In this document: positions 24,923 through 33,262 of the stretch, piece after piece
Numbering within the stretch: position 1 is the stretch's first letter
Layout of the letters: every line of letters starts with the position of its first letter
From: Caballeronia calidae
GTDB lineage: Bacteria > Pseudomonadota > Gammaproteobacteria > Burkholderiales > Burkholderiaceae
Reading direction: 5' to 3'
Assembly (NCBI RefSeq): GCF_900044055.2
Contig: NZ_FCOX02000025.1
Span: 55,082-119,081, forward strand
DNA: 64,000 nt
Program-made: the position numbers and the translations under genes
Notes under the pieces: generated by a model
Seen by the model: the letters and a program-made list of their open reading frames with translations, nothing else
Databases searched by the model: none
What the model was told of the DNA's origin: nothing

Positions 24923-27307
24923 ATGCGCATCGTCTGCATCGGCGGGGGCCCGGCGGGCCTGTATTTCGGTCTTTTGATGAAGCACCGCCACCCCGCTTAC
25001 GACATCACCGTGGTGGAACGTAACCGCCCCTACGACACATTCGGATGGGGCGTGGTCTTCTCCGATCAGACCCTCGGCAATCTGCGCGCGGCCGACCCGC
25101 AAAGCGCCGGCGCCATTCTCGACGCCTTCAATCACTGGGACGACATCGAAGTCCATATCGACGGCCGCACGATCCGTTCGTCGGGCCACGGCTTCTGCGG
25201 CATCGGCCGCAAACGTCTGCTGAATATCCTGCAGGCGCGCTGTGAAGAGCTCGGCGTAAAGCTCGTCTTCGAAACGCAGGTCACGAACGACGACGCCTAC
25301 GACGCCGACCTCATCATCGCGAGCGACGGCTTGAACAGCGCGATCCGTCAGAAATACGCGTCGACGTATCAGCCCGATATCGATATGCGCGATTGCCGCT
25401 TCGTGTGGCTCGGCACGAACAAGTGTTTCGACGCCTTCACGTTCGCCTTCGAAAAGACCGAATGGGGCTGGTTTCAGGCGCACGCCTATCGCTTCGATGA
25501 AAACACGTCGACGTTCATCGTCGAGGCACCCGAGCGCGTGTGGCGCGCGGCGGGCCTCGCGGACATGAGCAAGGAAGACGGCATCGCTTTCTGCGAAAAG
25601 CTCTTCGCGAAGTATCTCGACGGCCACGCGCTGATCTCGAACGCCACGCATCTGCGCGGCTCGGCGCAATGGATTCGCTTTCCTCGCGTCGTGAATCGCG
25701 AATGGGTGCATTGGCGCGACGATGCGAACGGCAAGCGCACGCCCGTCGTCCTGATGGGCGATGCGGCGCATACCGCGCACTTCTCGATCGGCTCCGGCAC
25801 GAAGCTCGCGCTCGAAGATGCCATCGAGCTCGCCAACAGCATCGACACCGCATTCGCGAAGCAGGACGGCGATCTCGAAGGCGCGCTCGAACACTACACG
25901 CAGGTGCGCAGCGTCGATGTGCTGCGCATTCAGAACGCCGCGCGCAATTCGACGGAATGGTTCGAGCACGTGGACCGTTACGCGTCGTTCGAGCCCGAGC
26001 AGTTCGCGTATTCGTTGCTCACGCGCTCGCAGCGCATCTCGCATGAAAACCTGCGCGAACGCGATGCGCGCTATCTCGCCTCGTTCGAAGACTGGCTCGC
26101 CGCGCGCGCGGGCATCGAACGCAATGCGCAGCAACGTTCCGTTCCGCCGATGTTCACGCCCTTCAAACTGCGCGGCGTCACGTTGAAGAATCGCGTGGTG
26201 GTGTCGCCGATGGCGCAGTATTCCGCCGTCGATGGCATCGCGGGCGACTATCACCTGATGCATCTCGGCGCGCGTGCGATGGGCGGCGCCGCGCTCGTAA
26301 TGACCGAGATGACGTGCGTATCGCCCGAAGCGCGCATCACGCCGGGATGTCCGGGCATGTATGCGCCGGCGCATCTCGCCGCGTGGAAACGCATCGTCGA
26401 TTTCGTGCATGCGCAATCGGATGCGAAGATCGGCATGCAGCTCGGCCACGCGGGCGCGAAGGCATCGACGCGCGTGAGCTGGGAAGGCATCGATCAGCCG
26501 CTTCCCGAAGGCAACTGGCCGCTCGTTTCCGCATCGCCGCAACAGTATTTGCAGGGCGTGAGTCAATGGTCGCGCGAAGCCTCGCATGAAGACTTGCGCG
26601 AGATCGAAGCGCAATTCGTACGCGCCACCGAAATGGCCGCGCAAGCGGGCTTCGACTGGCTCGAACTGCACTGCGCACACGGCTATTTCCTGTCGAGCTT
26701 TCTCTCGCCGTTGACGAATCATCGCACCGACGAATACGGCGGCTCGCTCGACAATCGCCTGCGCTATCCGCTCGAAGTCTTCAAGGCGATGCGCGCGGTC
26801 TGGCCGCAAGACAAGCCCATGTCCGTTCGCATCTCCGCGCACGATTGGGTCGATGGCGGCACGACGCCCGATGACGCCGTCGACATCGCGCGCGCGTTCA
26901 AGGCAGCGGGCGCGGACATGATCGATGTCTCGTCGGGGCAAGTGAGCAAGCAGGAAAAGCCCGTGTTCGGCCGCATGTTCCAGACGCCGTTCGCCGATCG
27001 TATCCGCAACGAAGCGGGCATCGCGACGATCGCGGTCGGTGCGATATCGGAAGCGGATCATGTCAACAGCATCATCGCGGCGGGACGCGCGGATCTATGC
27101 GCGGTGGCGCGTCCGCATCTCGCGAATCCGTCGTGGACCTTGAACGAGGCGGCGAAGATCGGCTACTTCGATGTCGCGTGGCCGAGGCAATACGTCGCCG
27201 CCAAGTCGCAACTCGAACGCAATCTGGAACGCGAGCGCGCGATGGCCGCCGACAATGCGCGCCTCACGCCGCAAGAACGCGCGCAACGCGCCGAAGGAAC
27301 GGTCTGA
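24923..27307 (+). CDS. abmA: bifunctional 2-aminobenzoyl-CoA monooxygenase/reductase (annotated elsewhere as salicylyl-CoA 5-hydroxylase/oxidoreductase)
   Basis: The 794-residue fusion starts with a flavoprotein monooxygenase (1-395; FAD site GGGPAGLYFGLLMK, second FAD motif VVLMGDAAHTAHFSIGSGTKLALEDA) and continues with an old-yellow-enzyme-type TIM barrel (about 410-770; FTPFKLRGVTLKNRVVVSPM, QLGHAGAKAS, ELHCAHGYFLSSFLSP). In Azoarcus evansii this fusion hydroxylates 2-aminobenzoyl-CoA at C5 and then reduces the ring, giving a non-aromatic amino-oxo-cyclohexene carboxyl-CoA. GGAGAG lies before the ATG. It is first in an eight-gene operon with hydratase, dehydrogenase and CoA-ligase genes, which fits that pathway better than salicylate hydroxylation. 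The cytosolic enzyme uses NAD(P)H and oxygen. Confidence 0.9.
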   Translation: MRIVCIGGGPAGLYFGLLMKHRHPAYDITVVERNRPYDTFGWGVVFSDQTLGNLRAADPQSAGAILDAFNHWDDIEVHIDGRTIRSSGHGFCGIGRKRLLNILQARCEELGVKLVFETQVTNDDAYDADLIIASDGLNSAIRQKYASTYQPDIDMRDCRFVWLGTNKCFDAFTFAFEKTEWGWFQAHAYRFDENTSTFIVEAPERVWRAAGLADMSKEDGIAFCEKLFAKYLDGHALISNATHLRGSAQWIRFPRVVNREWVHWRDDANGKRTPVVLMGDAAHTAHFSIGSGTKLALEDAIELANSIDTAFAKQDGDLEGALEHYTQVRSVDVLRIQNAARNSTEWFEHVDRYASFEPEQFAYSLLTRSQRISHENLRERDARYLASFEDWLAARAGIERNAQQRSVPPMFTPFKLRGVTLKNRVVVSPMAQYSAVDGIAGDYHLMHLGARAMGGAALVMTEMTCVSPEARITPGCPGMYAPAHLAAWKRIVDFVHAQSDAKIGMQLGHAGAKASTRVSWEGIDQPLPEGNWPLVSASPQQYLQGVSQWSREASHEDLREIEAQFVRATEMAAQAGFDWLELHCAHGYFLSSFLSPLTNHRTDEYGGSLDNRLRYPLEVFKAMRAVWPQDKPMSVRISAHDWVDGGTTPDDAVDIARAFKAAGADMIDVSSGQVSKQEKPVFGRMFQTPFADRIRNEAGIATIAVGAISEADHVNSIIAAGRADLCAVARPHLANPSWTLNEAAKIGYFDVAWPRQYVAAKSQLERNLERERAMAADNARLTPQERAQRAEGTV

Positions 27308-27309
27308 TC

Positions 27310-28071
27310 ATGACAGCTCTCGTCGATAAACATGCGGTCGTCACAGGCGGCGGCAGCGGCATCGGCGCATCGTGCGCGGAGGCGCTCGCGCGTGCCGGTG
27401 CGCGCATCACGTTGATGGGCCGCGATATCGCGCGTCTCGAAGCGCAGCGCGATGCGATGCGTTCGTATGGCGACGTCGCGTGCATCAGTGTCGACGTCAC
27501 GAATGAAACCGCCGTGAAAGAAGCGTTCATGCGCGCAGGCCCCGTCGATGTGCTCGTGAACAACGCGGGCCACGCGCAAGCCGCGCCCTTCACGCATACC
27601 GATGCCGCGCTCTGGCAACGCATGCTCGATGTGAATCTCACCGGCGTGTTTCTCTGCACGCGCGCCGTATTGCCCGCGATGCTCGAACGCGGCTATGGCC
27701 GCATCGTGAACGTCGCGAGCACGGCGGGGCAGATCGGTTACGCGTATGTCGCCGCCTATTGCGCGGCGAAGCATGGCGTGATCGGTCTCACGCGCGCGCT
27801 CGCCGCCGAAGTCGCGGCCAAAGGCATCACCGTCAACGCGGTCTGTCCCGGCTATACCGAAACGGAATTGTTGCGCGCATCGCTCGATCAGATCATCGCG
27901 AAGACCTCGCGCAGCGAACAGGATGCGCGCGAGGCACTCGTCCGAAACAACCCGCAACGCCGCTTCGTGCAGCCGGAAGAAGTCGCCAACGCCGTGCTAT
28001 GGCTCTGCGCGCCCGGCTCCGAAGCGATGAACGGCCAATCCATTTCCGTATCAGGTGGAGAAGTAACGTGA
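27310..28071 (+). CDS. SDR-family 3-hydroxyacyl-CoA-type dehydrogenase of the 2-aminobenzoate operon
   Basis: The 253-residue classical SDR has the NAD(P) motif TGGGSGIGASC, NNAGHA, the catalytic Tyr and Lys in YVAAYCAAKHG, and the usual PGYTETEL loop after the active site. It starts two bases after the monooxygenase stop. In this pathway a beta-oxidation-like hydroxyacyl-CoA oxidation of the reduced ring is needed, which this enzyme could do; the actual substrate is inferred from context. Its stop overlaps the GTG start of the MarR gene. Confidence 0.88.
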   Translation: MTALVDKHAVVTGGGSGIGASCAEALARAGARITLMGRDIARLEAQRDAMRSYGDVACISVDVTNETAVKEAFMRAGPVDVLVNNAGHAQAAPFTHTDAALWQRMLDVNLTGVFLCTRAVLPAMLERGYGRIVNVASTAGQIGYAYVAAYCAAKHGVIGLTRALAAEVAAKGITVNAVCPGYTETELLRASLDQIIAKTSRSEQDAREALVRNNPQRRFVQPEEVANAVLWLCAPGSEAMNGQSISVSGGEVT

Positions 28072-28628
28072 CCCACGCCGCACGCAACAAGAAAACGACG
28101 ACCGCAGCGGAGCCGAAAGCGCCGCGCAAGGGCATCGAGAAGCCCGCGGAGAACGTCGTCGATCTGGAGATGAGCACGGGCGCCGACAGCCATATGGGCT
28201 TGCGGCTGTGGCTGCGCATGCTGACCACGACGAACCTCGTGCAAGCCGAATTGCGCAAACGCCTGCGCACCGTGTTCGATACCACGCTGCCGCGCTTCGA
28301 CCTGATGGCGCAACTCGAACGTCATCCGGAAGGCCTGAAGATGACCGAGCTGTCGCGCCGCATGATGGTCACGGGCGGCAACGTAACCGGCATCACCGAT
28401 CAACTGGAAAAGGAAGGCCTGGTGTCGCGCTATACCGATCCGAACGATCGCCGCTCGACCAGCGTGCGCCTCACGCCGCAAGGCCGCGCCGCGTTCGACA
28501 AGATGGCGACCGCGCATGAGCAATGGGTCGTCGAGATGTTCGGCGGTCTCGAACTGAACGAGAAATCGCAGACGCATCAGCGGCTCGGCAAGCTCAAGCA
28601 GCATCTGATGAAGACGTTGAAGGACTGA
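28068..28628 (+). CDS. MarR-family regulator of the 2-aminobenzoate operon
   Basis: The 186-residue protein starts at a GTG overlapping the SDR stop, with GGAG upstream. A charged N-terminal extension (about 45 residues) precedes the winged helix: RFDLMAQLERHPEGLKMTEL, helix-turn-helix MTELSRRMMVTGGNVTGITD, and wing DRRSTSVRLTPQGRAAFDKM. MarR proteins of aromatic-CoA pathways usually respond to the CoA thioester. It lies inside the operon, implying feedback control, and the direct repeats at 24868-24892 are its probable target. Confidence 0.9.
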   Translation: MTHAARNKKTTTAAEPKAPRKGIEKPAENVVDLEMSTGADSHMGLRLWLRMLTTTNLVQAELRKRLRTVFDTTLPRFDLMAQLERHPEGLKMTELSRRMMVTGGNVTGITDQLEKEGLVSRYTDPNDRRSTSVRLTPQGRAAFDKMATAHEQWVVEMFGGLELNEKSQTHQRLGKLKQHLMKTLKD

Positions 28629-28639
28629 AGGAGACCACG

Positions 28640-29491
28640 ATGACCTCATCCGCCGCCGACGCGCTTCTCGCCGGCAACCGCACGACGCTCGCGGACTATC
28701 GCGCGAAGCATTTTGGCTGGTCCGTGACGAATCACGTCGCGACCATCGTGCTGAATCGTCCCGAGCGCAAGAACCCGCTCACTTTCGAATCGTATGCGGA
28801 GTTGCGCGACCTGTTCCGCCAGCTCGCCTATGCAACCGATGTAAAAGCCGTCGTGATTCACGGCGCGGGCGATAACTTCTGTTCCGGCGGCGACGTGCAT
28901 GAAATCATCGCGCCGCTCATCGATCTGCCGATGCCCGAGCTGCTGCTCTTCACACGCATGACCGGCGATCTCGTCAAGGCGATGCGCCATTGCCCGCAAC
29001 CGGTCATCGCCGCCGTCGATGGCGTGTGCGCCGGCGCCGGCGCGATTCTCGCGATGGCCTCCGATATGCGCCTCGGCACCGCGCGCAGCAAGCTCGCGTT
29101 CCTGTTCGCGCGTGTCGGTCTCGCGGGCTGCGACATGGGCGCGTGCTCGATCCTGCCGCGCATCATCGGTCAGGGGCGCGCATCGGAACTGCTGTTCACG
29201 GGCCGCGCCGCGACCGGCGACGAAGCTCACGCGTGGGGCTTCTATAACCGTCTCTGCGCGCCGGAGACGCTGCTCGACGAAGCCGCGAAGCTCGCATCGG
29301 AACTCGTCGCGGGACCGACCTTCGCGCACGGCATCACGAAGAAAATGCTGCATCAGGAATGGAGCATGAGCATCGACGAAGCGATCGAATCCGAAGCGCA
29401 GGCGCAGGCCATCTGCATGAGCACGCGCGATTTCGAGCGCGCGTACCGTGCATTCGCCGCGAAGACGCGCCCCGTGTTCGAAGGAGACTGA
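28640..29491 (+). CDS. enoyl-CoA hydratase/isomerase family protein
   Basis: The 283-residue crotonase-fold enzyme has the oxyanion-hole segments ERKNPLTFESYAEL and GAGDNFCSGGDVHEI, and GVCAGAGAILAMASDMRLG. The region LFARVGLAGCDMGACSILPR, where hydratases place the second glutamate, lacks an obvious Glu, so isomerase, hydrolase or ring-opening chemistry is also possible. An N-terminal extension of about 30 residues precedes the core. GAAGGAG lies before the ATG. In the operon it would act on the unsaturated ring CoA ester or in ring cleavage. Confidence 0.88.
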   Translation: MTSSAADALLAGNRTTLADYRAKHFGWSVTNHVATIVLNRPERKNPLTFESYAELRDLFRQLAYATDVKAVVIHGAGDNFCSGGDVHEIIAPLIDLPMPELLLFTRMTGDLVKAMRHCPQPVIAAVDGVCAGAGAILAMASDMRLGTARSKLAFLFARVGLAGCDMGACSILPRIIGQGRASELLFTGRAATGDEAHAWGFYNRLCAPETLLDEAAKLASELVAGPTFAHGITKKMLHQEWSMSIDEAIESEAQAQAICMSTRDFERAYRAFAAKTRPVFEGD

Positions 29492-30673
29492 ATGAACGCC
29501 GATCTTCACAGCGCGCTCGCGTGGCCCTTCTTCGACGAGCGTCATCGCGAACTCGCACGCAATGTCGATGCATGGGCTGCCGCGCATCTGAAGCATGTCG
29601 ATCACGCCGATACCGACGCGACCTGCAAGCGCCTCGTGCGCATGCTCGGCGATGCGGGATGGCTCAGGCATTGCATCGGCGGCACGCAGTACGGCGCATC
29701 GAATGACACGATCGATACGCGCGCCGTGTGTCTTCTGCGCGAAACGCTGGCGAAGCATGACGGCCTCGCCGATTTCGCCTTCGCGATGCAAGGGCTCGGC
29801 TCCGGCGCGATCTCGCTCGCGGGCACGGACGAACAGAAATCGCGCTATCTGCCGCGCGTCGCAAGCGGCTCGGCATTGGCGGCGTTCGCGTTATCGGAAC
29901 CCGAAGCAGGTTCGGACGTCGCGGCCATGTCGCTCGATGCGCGCGTCGAAGGCGACGCCTACGTGCTAAATGGTGATAAGACCTGGATCTCGAACGGCGG
30001 CATCGCGGACTTCTACGTCGTGTTCGCGCGCACCGGCGAAGCACCCGGCTCGCGCGGCATCAGCGCGTTCATCGTCGATGCGGATACGCCGGGCTTGCAG
30101 ATCGCCGAACGCATCGACGTGATCGCGCCGCATCCGCTCGCGCGCCTGCACTTCGACAACGCGCGCGTGCCGCGCAGCCAGATGCTCGGCGTGCCCGGCG
30201 AAGGCTTCAAGATCGCGATGCGCACGCTCGATATCTTTCGCACGTCCGTTGCGGCCGCGTCGCTCGGTTTTGCGCGCCGCGCGATGCAGGAAGGACTCGA
30301 TCGCGCCGCATCGCGCAAGATGTTCGGCCAGACGCTCGGCGATTTTCAACTGACACAGGCGAAGCTCGCGCAGATGGCGTTGACCATCGACACGAGCGCG
30401 CTGCTCGTCTATCGCGCCGCATGGCTGCGCGATCAGGGCGAAAGCGTCACGCGCGAAGCCGCGATGGCGAAGTGGCATGCGAGCGAAGGCGCGCAGCAGG
30501 TCATCGATGCGGCCGTGCAGTTGTGGGGCGGACTCGGCGTGAAGAGCGGCACGGCGGTGGAATCGCTGTATCGCGAGATTCGCGCGCTGCGCATTTACGA
30601 AGGCGCGACGGAAGTGCAGCAGTTGATCGTCGGACGGGACTTGTTGAAAGCGCATGGAGAAGCCCAGCGATGA
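29492..30673 (+). CDS. acyl-CoA dehydrogenase
   Basis: The 393-residue flavoenzyme shows the family signatures AFALSEPEAGSDVAAM and TWISNGGIADFYVVFARTG, and the C-terminal YEGATEVQQLIVGRDLLKA. The usual catalytic base position in medium-chain-type enzymes (Glu in IYEGATEVQ) is present. Its ATG abuts the hydratase stop and its own stop overlaps the thioesterase ATG. In the pathway it would oxidise the alicyclic or ring-opened acyl-CoA, passing electrons to ETF. Confidence 0.92.
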   Translation: MNADLHSALAWPFFDERHRELARNVDAWAAAHLKHVDHADTDATCKRLVRMLGDAGWLRHCIGGTQYGASNDTIDTRAVCLLRETLAKHDGLADFAFAMQGLGSGAISLAGTDEQKSRYLPRVASGSALAAFALSEPEAGSDVAAMSLDARVEGDAYVLNGDKTWISNGGIADFYVVFARTGEAPGSRGISAFIVDADTPGLQIAERIDVIAPHPLARLHFDNARVPRSQMLGVPGEGFKIAMRTLDIFRTSVAAASLGFARRAMQEGLDRAASRKMFGQTLGDFQLTQAKLAQMALTIDTSALLVYRAAWLRDQGESVTREAAMAKWHASEGAQQVIDAAVQLWGGLGVKSGTAVESLYREIRALRIYEGATEVQQLIVGRDLLKAHGEAQR

Positions 30674-31119
30674 CGCCAACCTTCGATATGCCGATGCGCA
30701 TCCGCTTCGCGCACTGCGATCCGGCGGGCATCGTCTACTTTCCGCAATACCTCGTGATGACGAACGCGCTCGTCGAGGACTGGTTCAACGACGCGCTCGG
30801 CATCGACTACGCAGAGATGATCGCCGAGCGCCGCGTCGGGCTGCCCATCGTCAAGCTGAATTGCGAGTTCTCGCGGCCCAGCCGCATGGGCGAAACGGTG
30901 ACGCTTTCGCTTGCCGTCGATTCGATCGGACAACGCTCGATCCGCATCGATATCGTCTGTCATTGCGATGGCGAAGTGCGCTTTCACGCGAAACAGGTTC
31001 TGGTGACGACATCGCTCGACGATGGCCGCTCGATCGACATCCCCGGCGATATCGCCCGCGCCATCGAGCAGTTCGCGCCGGGCACGAGCCGCGCATTGCA
31101 AGAGGAGACACGCTCATGA
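30670..31119 (+). CDS. 4-hydroxybenzoyl-CoA-type thioesterase (hot-dog fold)
   Basis: The 149-residue protein has the family signature RIRFAHCDPAGIVYFPQYL, with the catalytic Asp in HCDPAGIVYF, and the strand pattern ending HAKQVLVTTS. It starts in an ATGA overlap with the acyl-CoA dehydrogenase. A role could be hydrolysis of dead-end or product CoA esters to recycle CoA. Alternatively, if the pathway were salicylate via gentisyl-CoA, it would release gentisate; the remaining genes argue against that as the only route. Confidence 0.87.
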   Translation: MTPTFDMPMRIRFAHCDPAGIVYFPQYLVMTNALVEDWFNDALGIDYAEMIAERRVGLPIVKLNCEFSRPSRMGETVTLSLAVDSIGQRSIRIDIVCHCDGEVRFHAKQVLVTTSLDDGRSIDIPGDIARAIEQFAPGTSRALQEETRS

Positions 31120-31511
31120 AAAAGACGCTTCTGCCTTCGGGCTGGGTCAAGCCGCGCGGCTACGCGAACGGCGTCGCGGTGCGCGGCACGCAGGTGTATA
31201 TCGCCGGGCAGATCGGCTGGGACGAACAGGCGCGCTTCGTCAGCGAGGAATTCGGCGCACAGGCTGCGCGGGCATTGCGCAATGTCGTCGACGTGCTGCG
31301 CGAAGCGGGCGGCAAGCCCGAGCATCTCGTGCGGATGACGTGGTACGTGACCGACAAGCGCGCGTATCTCGCGGCAGCCAAGGAAATCGGCGCGGCGTTT
31401 CGCGAGCTGATCGGTGATTACGACATCGCGATGAGCGCCGTGCAAGTGGTCGCGCTCATCGAAGACGAAGCACTGGTGGAAATCGAAGCCACGGCTGTCA
31501 TCCCCGACTAA
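31116..31511 (+). CDS. RidA/YjgF-family enamine/imine deaminase
   Basis: The 131-residue protein has the RidA pattern: VAVRGTQVYIAGQIGWDEQ, QAARALRNVVDVLREAGGKP, HLVRMTWYVTDKRAYLAAAK, and VQVVALIEDEALVEIEATAV. The Arg that binds the carboxylate of the imine is not at the usual canonical place near the C-terminus (the segment reads EDEALVEIEA), so this is a RidA subfamily member. It is translationally coupled to the thioesterase gene. The product of the monooxygenase/reductase is an enamine-bearing ring, so hydrolytic removal of ammonia is an attractive job for it (inference). Confidence 0.87.
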   Translation: MKKTLLPSGWVKPRGYANGVAVRGTQVYIAGQIGWDEQARFVSEEFGAQAARALRNVVDVLREAGGKPEHLVRMTWYVTDKRAYLAAAKEIGAAFRELIGDYDIAMSAVQVVALIEDEALVEIEATAVIPD

Positions 31512-31523
31512 GCGGAGAGCACG

Positions 31524-33161
31524 ATGGAACGGTCAGCACACGTCGATACATTCGCGCGCGATCATCTGCCGCCACAGGATCAATGGCCGGTGTTCCTGCT
31601 CGACAACGCGGATGTCGCCTACCCAGCGCGCATGAATTGCGCGACGGAACTTCTGGATCGCGCGATCGAAGCCGGTCACGGCGACCGTCCCGCGATCTGG
31701 TCCGATGTGAACGGCGCGCCGCATGCAACGAGTTATCGCGAGTTGCGCGCGCTCGTGAATCGCAGCGCGCATGTGCTCGTCGATGAAATGGGCTTGCGTC
31801 CGGGCAATCGCATTCTGCTGCGCGGCCCGAATACCCTGCAGATGGCCGTCGCGTTCTTTGCGGCGTTGAAGGCGGGGCTCGTGGTCGTGCCGACCATGCC
31901 GCTGCTGCGCGCGAAGGAGCTGAAGCAGATCATCGACAAGGCGCACATCTGCGCGGCGCTATGCGATGTGCGCCTCACCGAAGAGCTCGCACGCTGTCGC
32001 GAGCAAGGCGGCGAGTTCCATTGCGAAACGCTCGCGCAAATCCTCAGGTTTCACGACGATGCGCCGGGCTCGCTCGAATCGCTCGCGTCGTCGAAGCCCG
32101 ATCGTTTCGACGCATGCGATACCGCCGCCGACGACGTGTGCCTCATCGCGTTCACGAGCGGCACGACGGGCGCGCCTAAAGGCTGCATGCATTTTCATCG
32201 CGACGTGATTGCGATGTGCGATCTCTTCCCGCGCCACATCCTGAAGCCCGCGTCCGACGATGTGTTCTGCGGCACGCCGCCGCTCGCGTTCACGTTCGGC
32301 CTCGGCGGCCTGCTGTGCTTTCCGCTGCGCGCGGGCGCATCGACGGTGCTGCTCGAAAAGCTCACGCCCGAGACGCTTTTGCAGACCGTCGAACGCTTTC
32401 GCGCGACGATCATGTTCACCGCGCCGACGTTCTATCGGCAGATGGCGCCGCTCGTCGAGCGCTTCGATATCGCGAGCCTGAAGAAGACCGTATCGGCGGG
32501 CGAGGCCTTGCCCGATTCCACGCGCGCATTGTGGCGCGATGCGAGCGGCATCGAGATGATCGACGGCATCGGCGGCACGGAGATGATCCATATCTTCATC
32601 TCGTCGGCGGGCGATGACGTGCGCGAGCATGCGATCGGCCGCGCGGTGCCGGGTTACATCGTGCAGGCCGTCGACGATGCGATGCAGCCCGTGCCGCCCG
32701 GCACGATCGGCAAGCTCGCGGTGCGCGGCCCGACGGGCTGCCGCTATCTCGCCGACGAACGTCAGTCGAAGTTCGTGCGCGACGGCTGGAATCTGCCGGG
32801 CGATTCCGTCGTCATCGATGAAGACGGCTACGTGTTCTATCAGGCGCGCGCCGACGACATGATCGTATCGGCGGGCTACAACATCTCCGGGCCCGAAGTG
32901 GAAAGCGTGCTGATGCAGCATGAAGCGGTCGCGGAATGCGGCGTGATCGGCGTGCCCGATGAAACGCGCGGGCAGATCGTGAAGGCGTTCGTCGTGCTCA
33001 ATCCGGGCTTCGATCGCGACGATGCGCTCATCGCCGAATTGCAGGAATTCGTGAAGCGCAACGTCGCGCCTTACAAGTATCCGCGTGTCGTCGTGTTCCT
33101 CGATGCGCTGCCGCGCACCGAAACAGGCAAGCTCAAGCGCTTCGCATTGCGCGCGATGTAG
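31524..33161 (+). CDS. abmG: 2-aminobenzoate-CoA ligase (AMP-forming)
   Basis: The 545-residue ANL-superfamily enzyme shows the phosphate-binding loop LIAFTSGTTGAPKGCMHFHR, the aromatic/substrate region PPLAFTFGLGGLLCFPLRAG, the A5 motif DGIGGTEMIHIFISS, hinge YQARADDMIVSAGYNISGPE and the C-terminal lysine in RTETGKLKRFALR. Its N-terminus (DTFARDHLPPQDQWP) is that of benzoate/2-aminobenzoate-CoA ligases. It is last in the operon and forms the CoA ester that the first gene product attacks. Substrate specificity is inferred from the operon. Confidence 0.92.
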   Translation: MERSAHVDTFARDHLPPQDQWPVFLLDNADVAYPARMNCATELLDRAIEAGHGDRPAIWSDVNGAPHATSYRELRALVNRSAHVLVDEMGLRPGNRILLRGPNTLQMAVAFFAALKAGLVVVPTMPLLRAKELKQIIDKAHICAALCDVRLTEELARCREQGGEFHCETLAQILRFHDDAPGSLESLASSKPDRFDACDTAADDVCLIAFTSGTTGAPKGCMHFHRDVIAMCDLFPRHILKPASDDVFCGTPPLAFTFGLGGLLCFPLRAGASTVLLEKLTPETLLQTVERFRATIMFTAPTFYRQMAPLVERFDIASLKKTVSAGEALPDSTRALWRDASGIEMIDGIGGTEMIHIFISSAGDDVREHAIGRAVPGYIVQAVDDAMQPVPPGTIGKLAVRGPTGCRYLADERQSKFVRDGWNLPGDSVVIDEDGYVFYQARADDMIVSAGYNISGPEVESVLMQHEAVAECGVIGVPDETRGQIVKAFVVLNPGFDRDDALIAELQEFVKRNVAPYKYPRVVVFLDALPRTETGKLKRFALRAM

Positions 33162-33262
33162 CGCGATCCGGCGCGATCGCGAAACAAAAACGTTTGCTTG
33201 GTAGAGTATGGCTCACGCCCGCCGCGAGGCGGCTTGCCCACTCTTCCGAGCAAACAAGAAAA

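Noticed and set aside
24857..27061. 734-codon open frame on the minus strand opposite the monooxygenase/reductase
   Set aside because: It is the antisense shadow of a high-GC gene; its translation is Arg/His/Ala-rich without domains, and the plus-strand protein is unmistakable.
33162..33182. GC-rich palindrome (CGCGATCGCG) after the CoA-ligase stop as a terminator
   Set aside because: The stem is short and is followed by A-rich, not T-rich, sequence on the plus strand.
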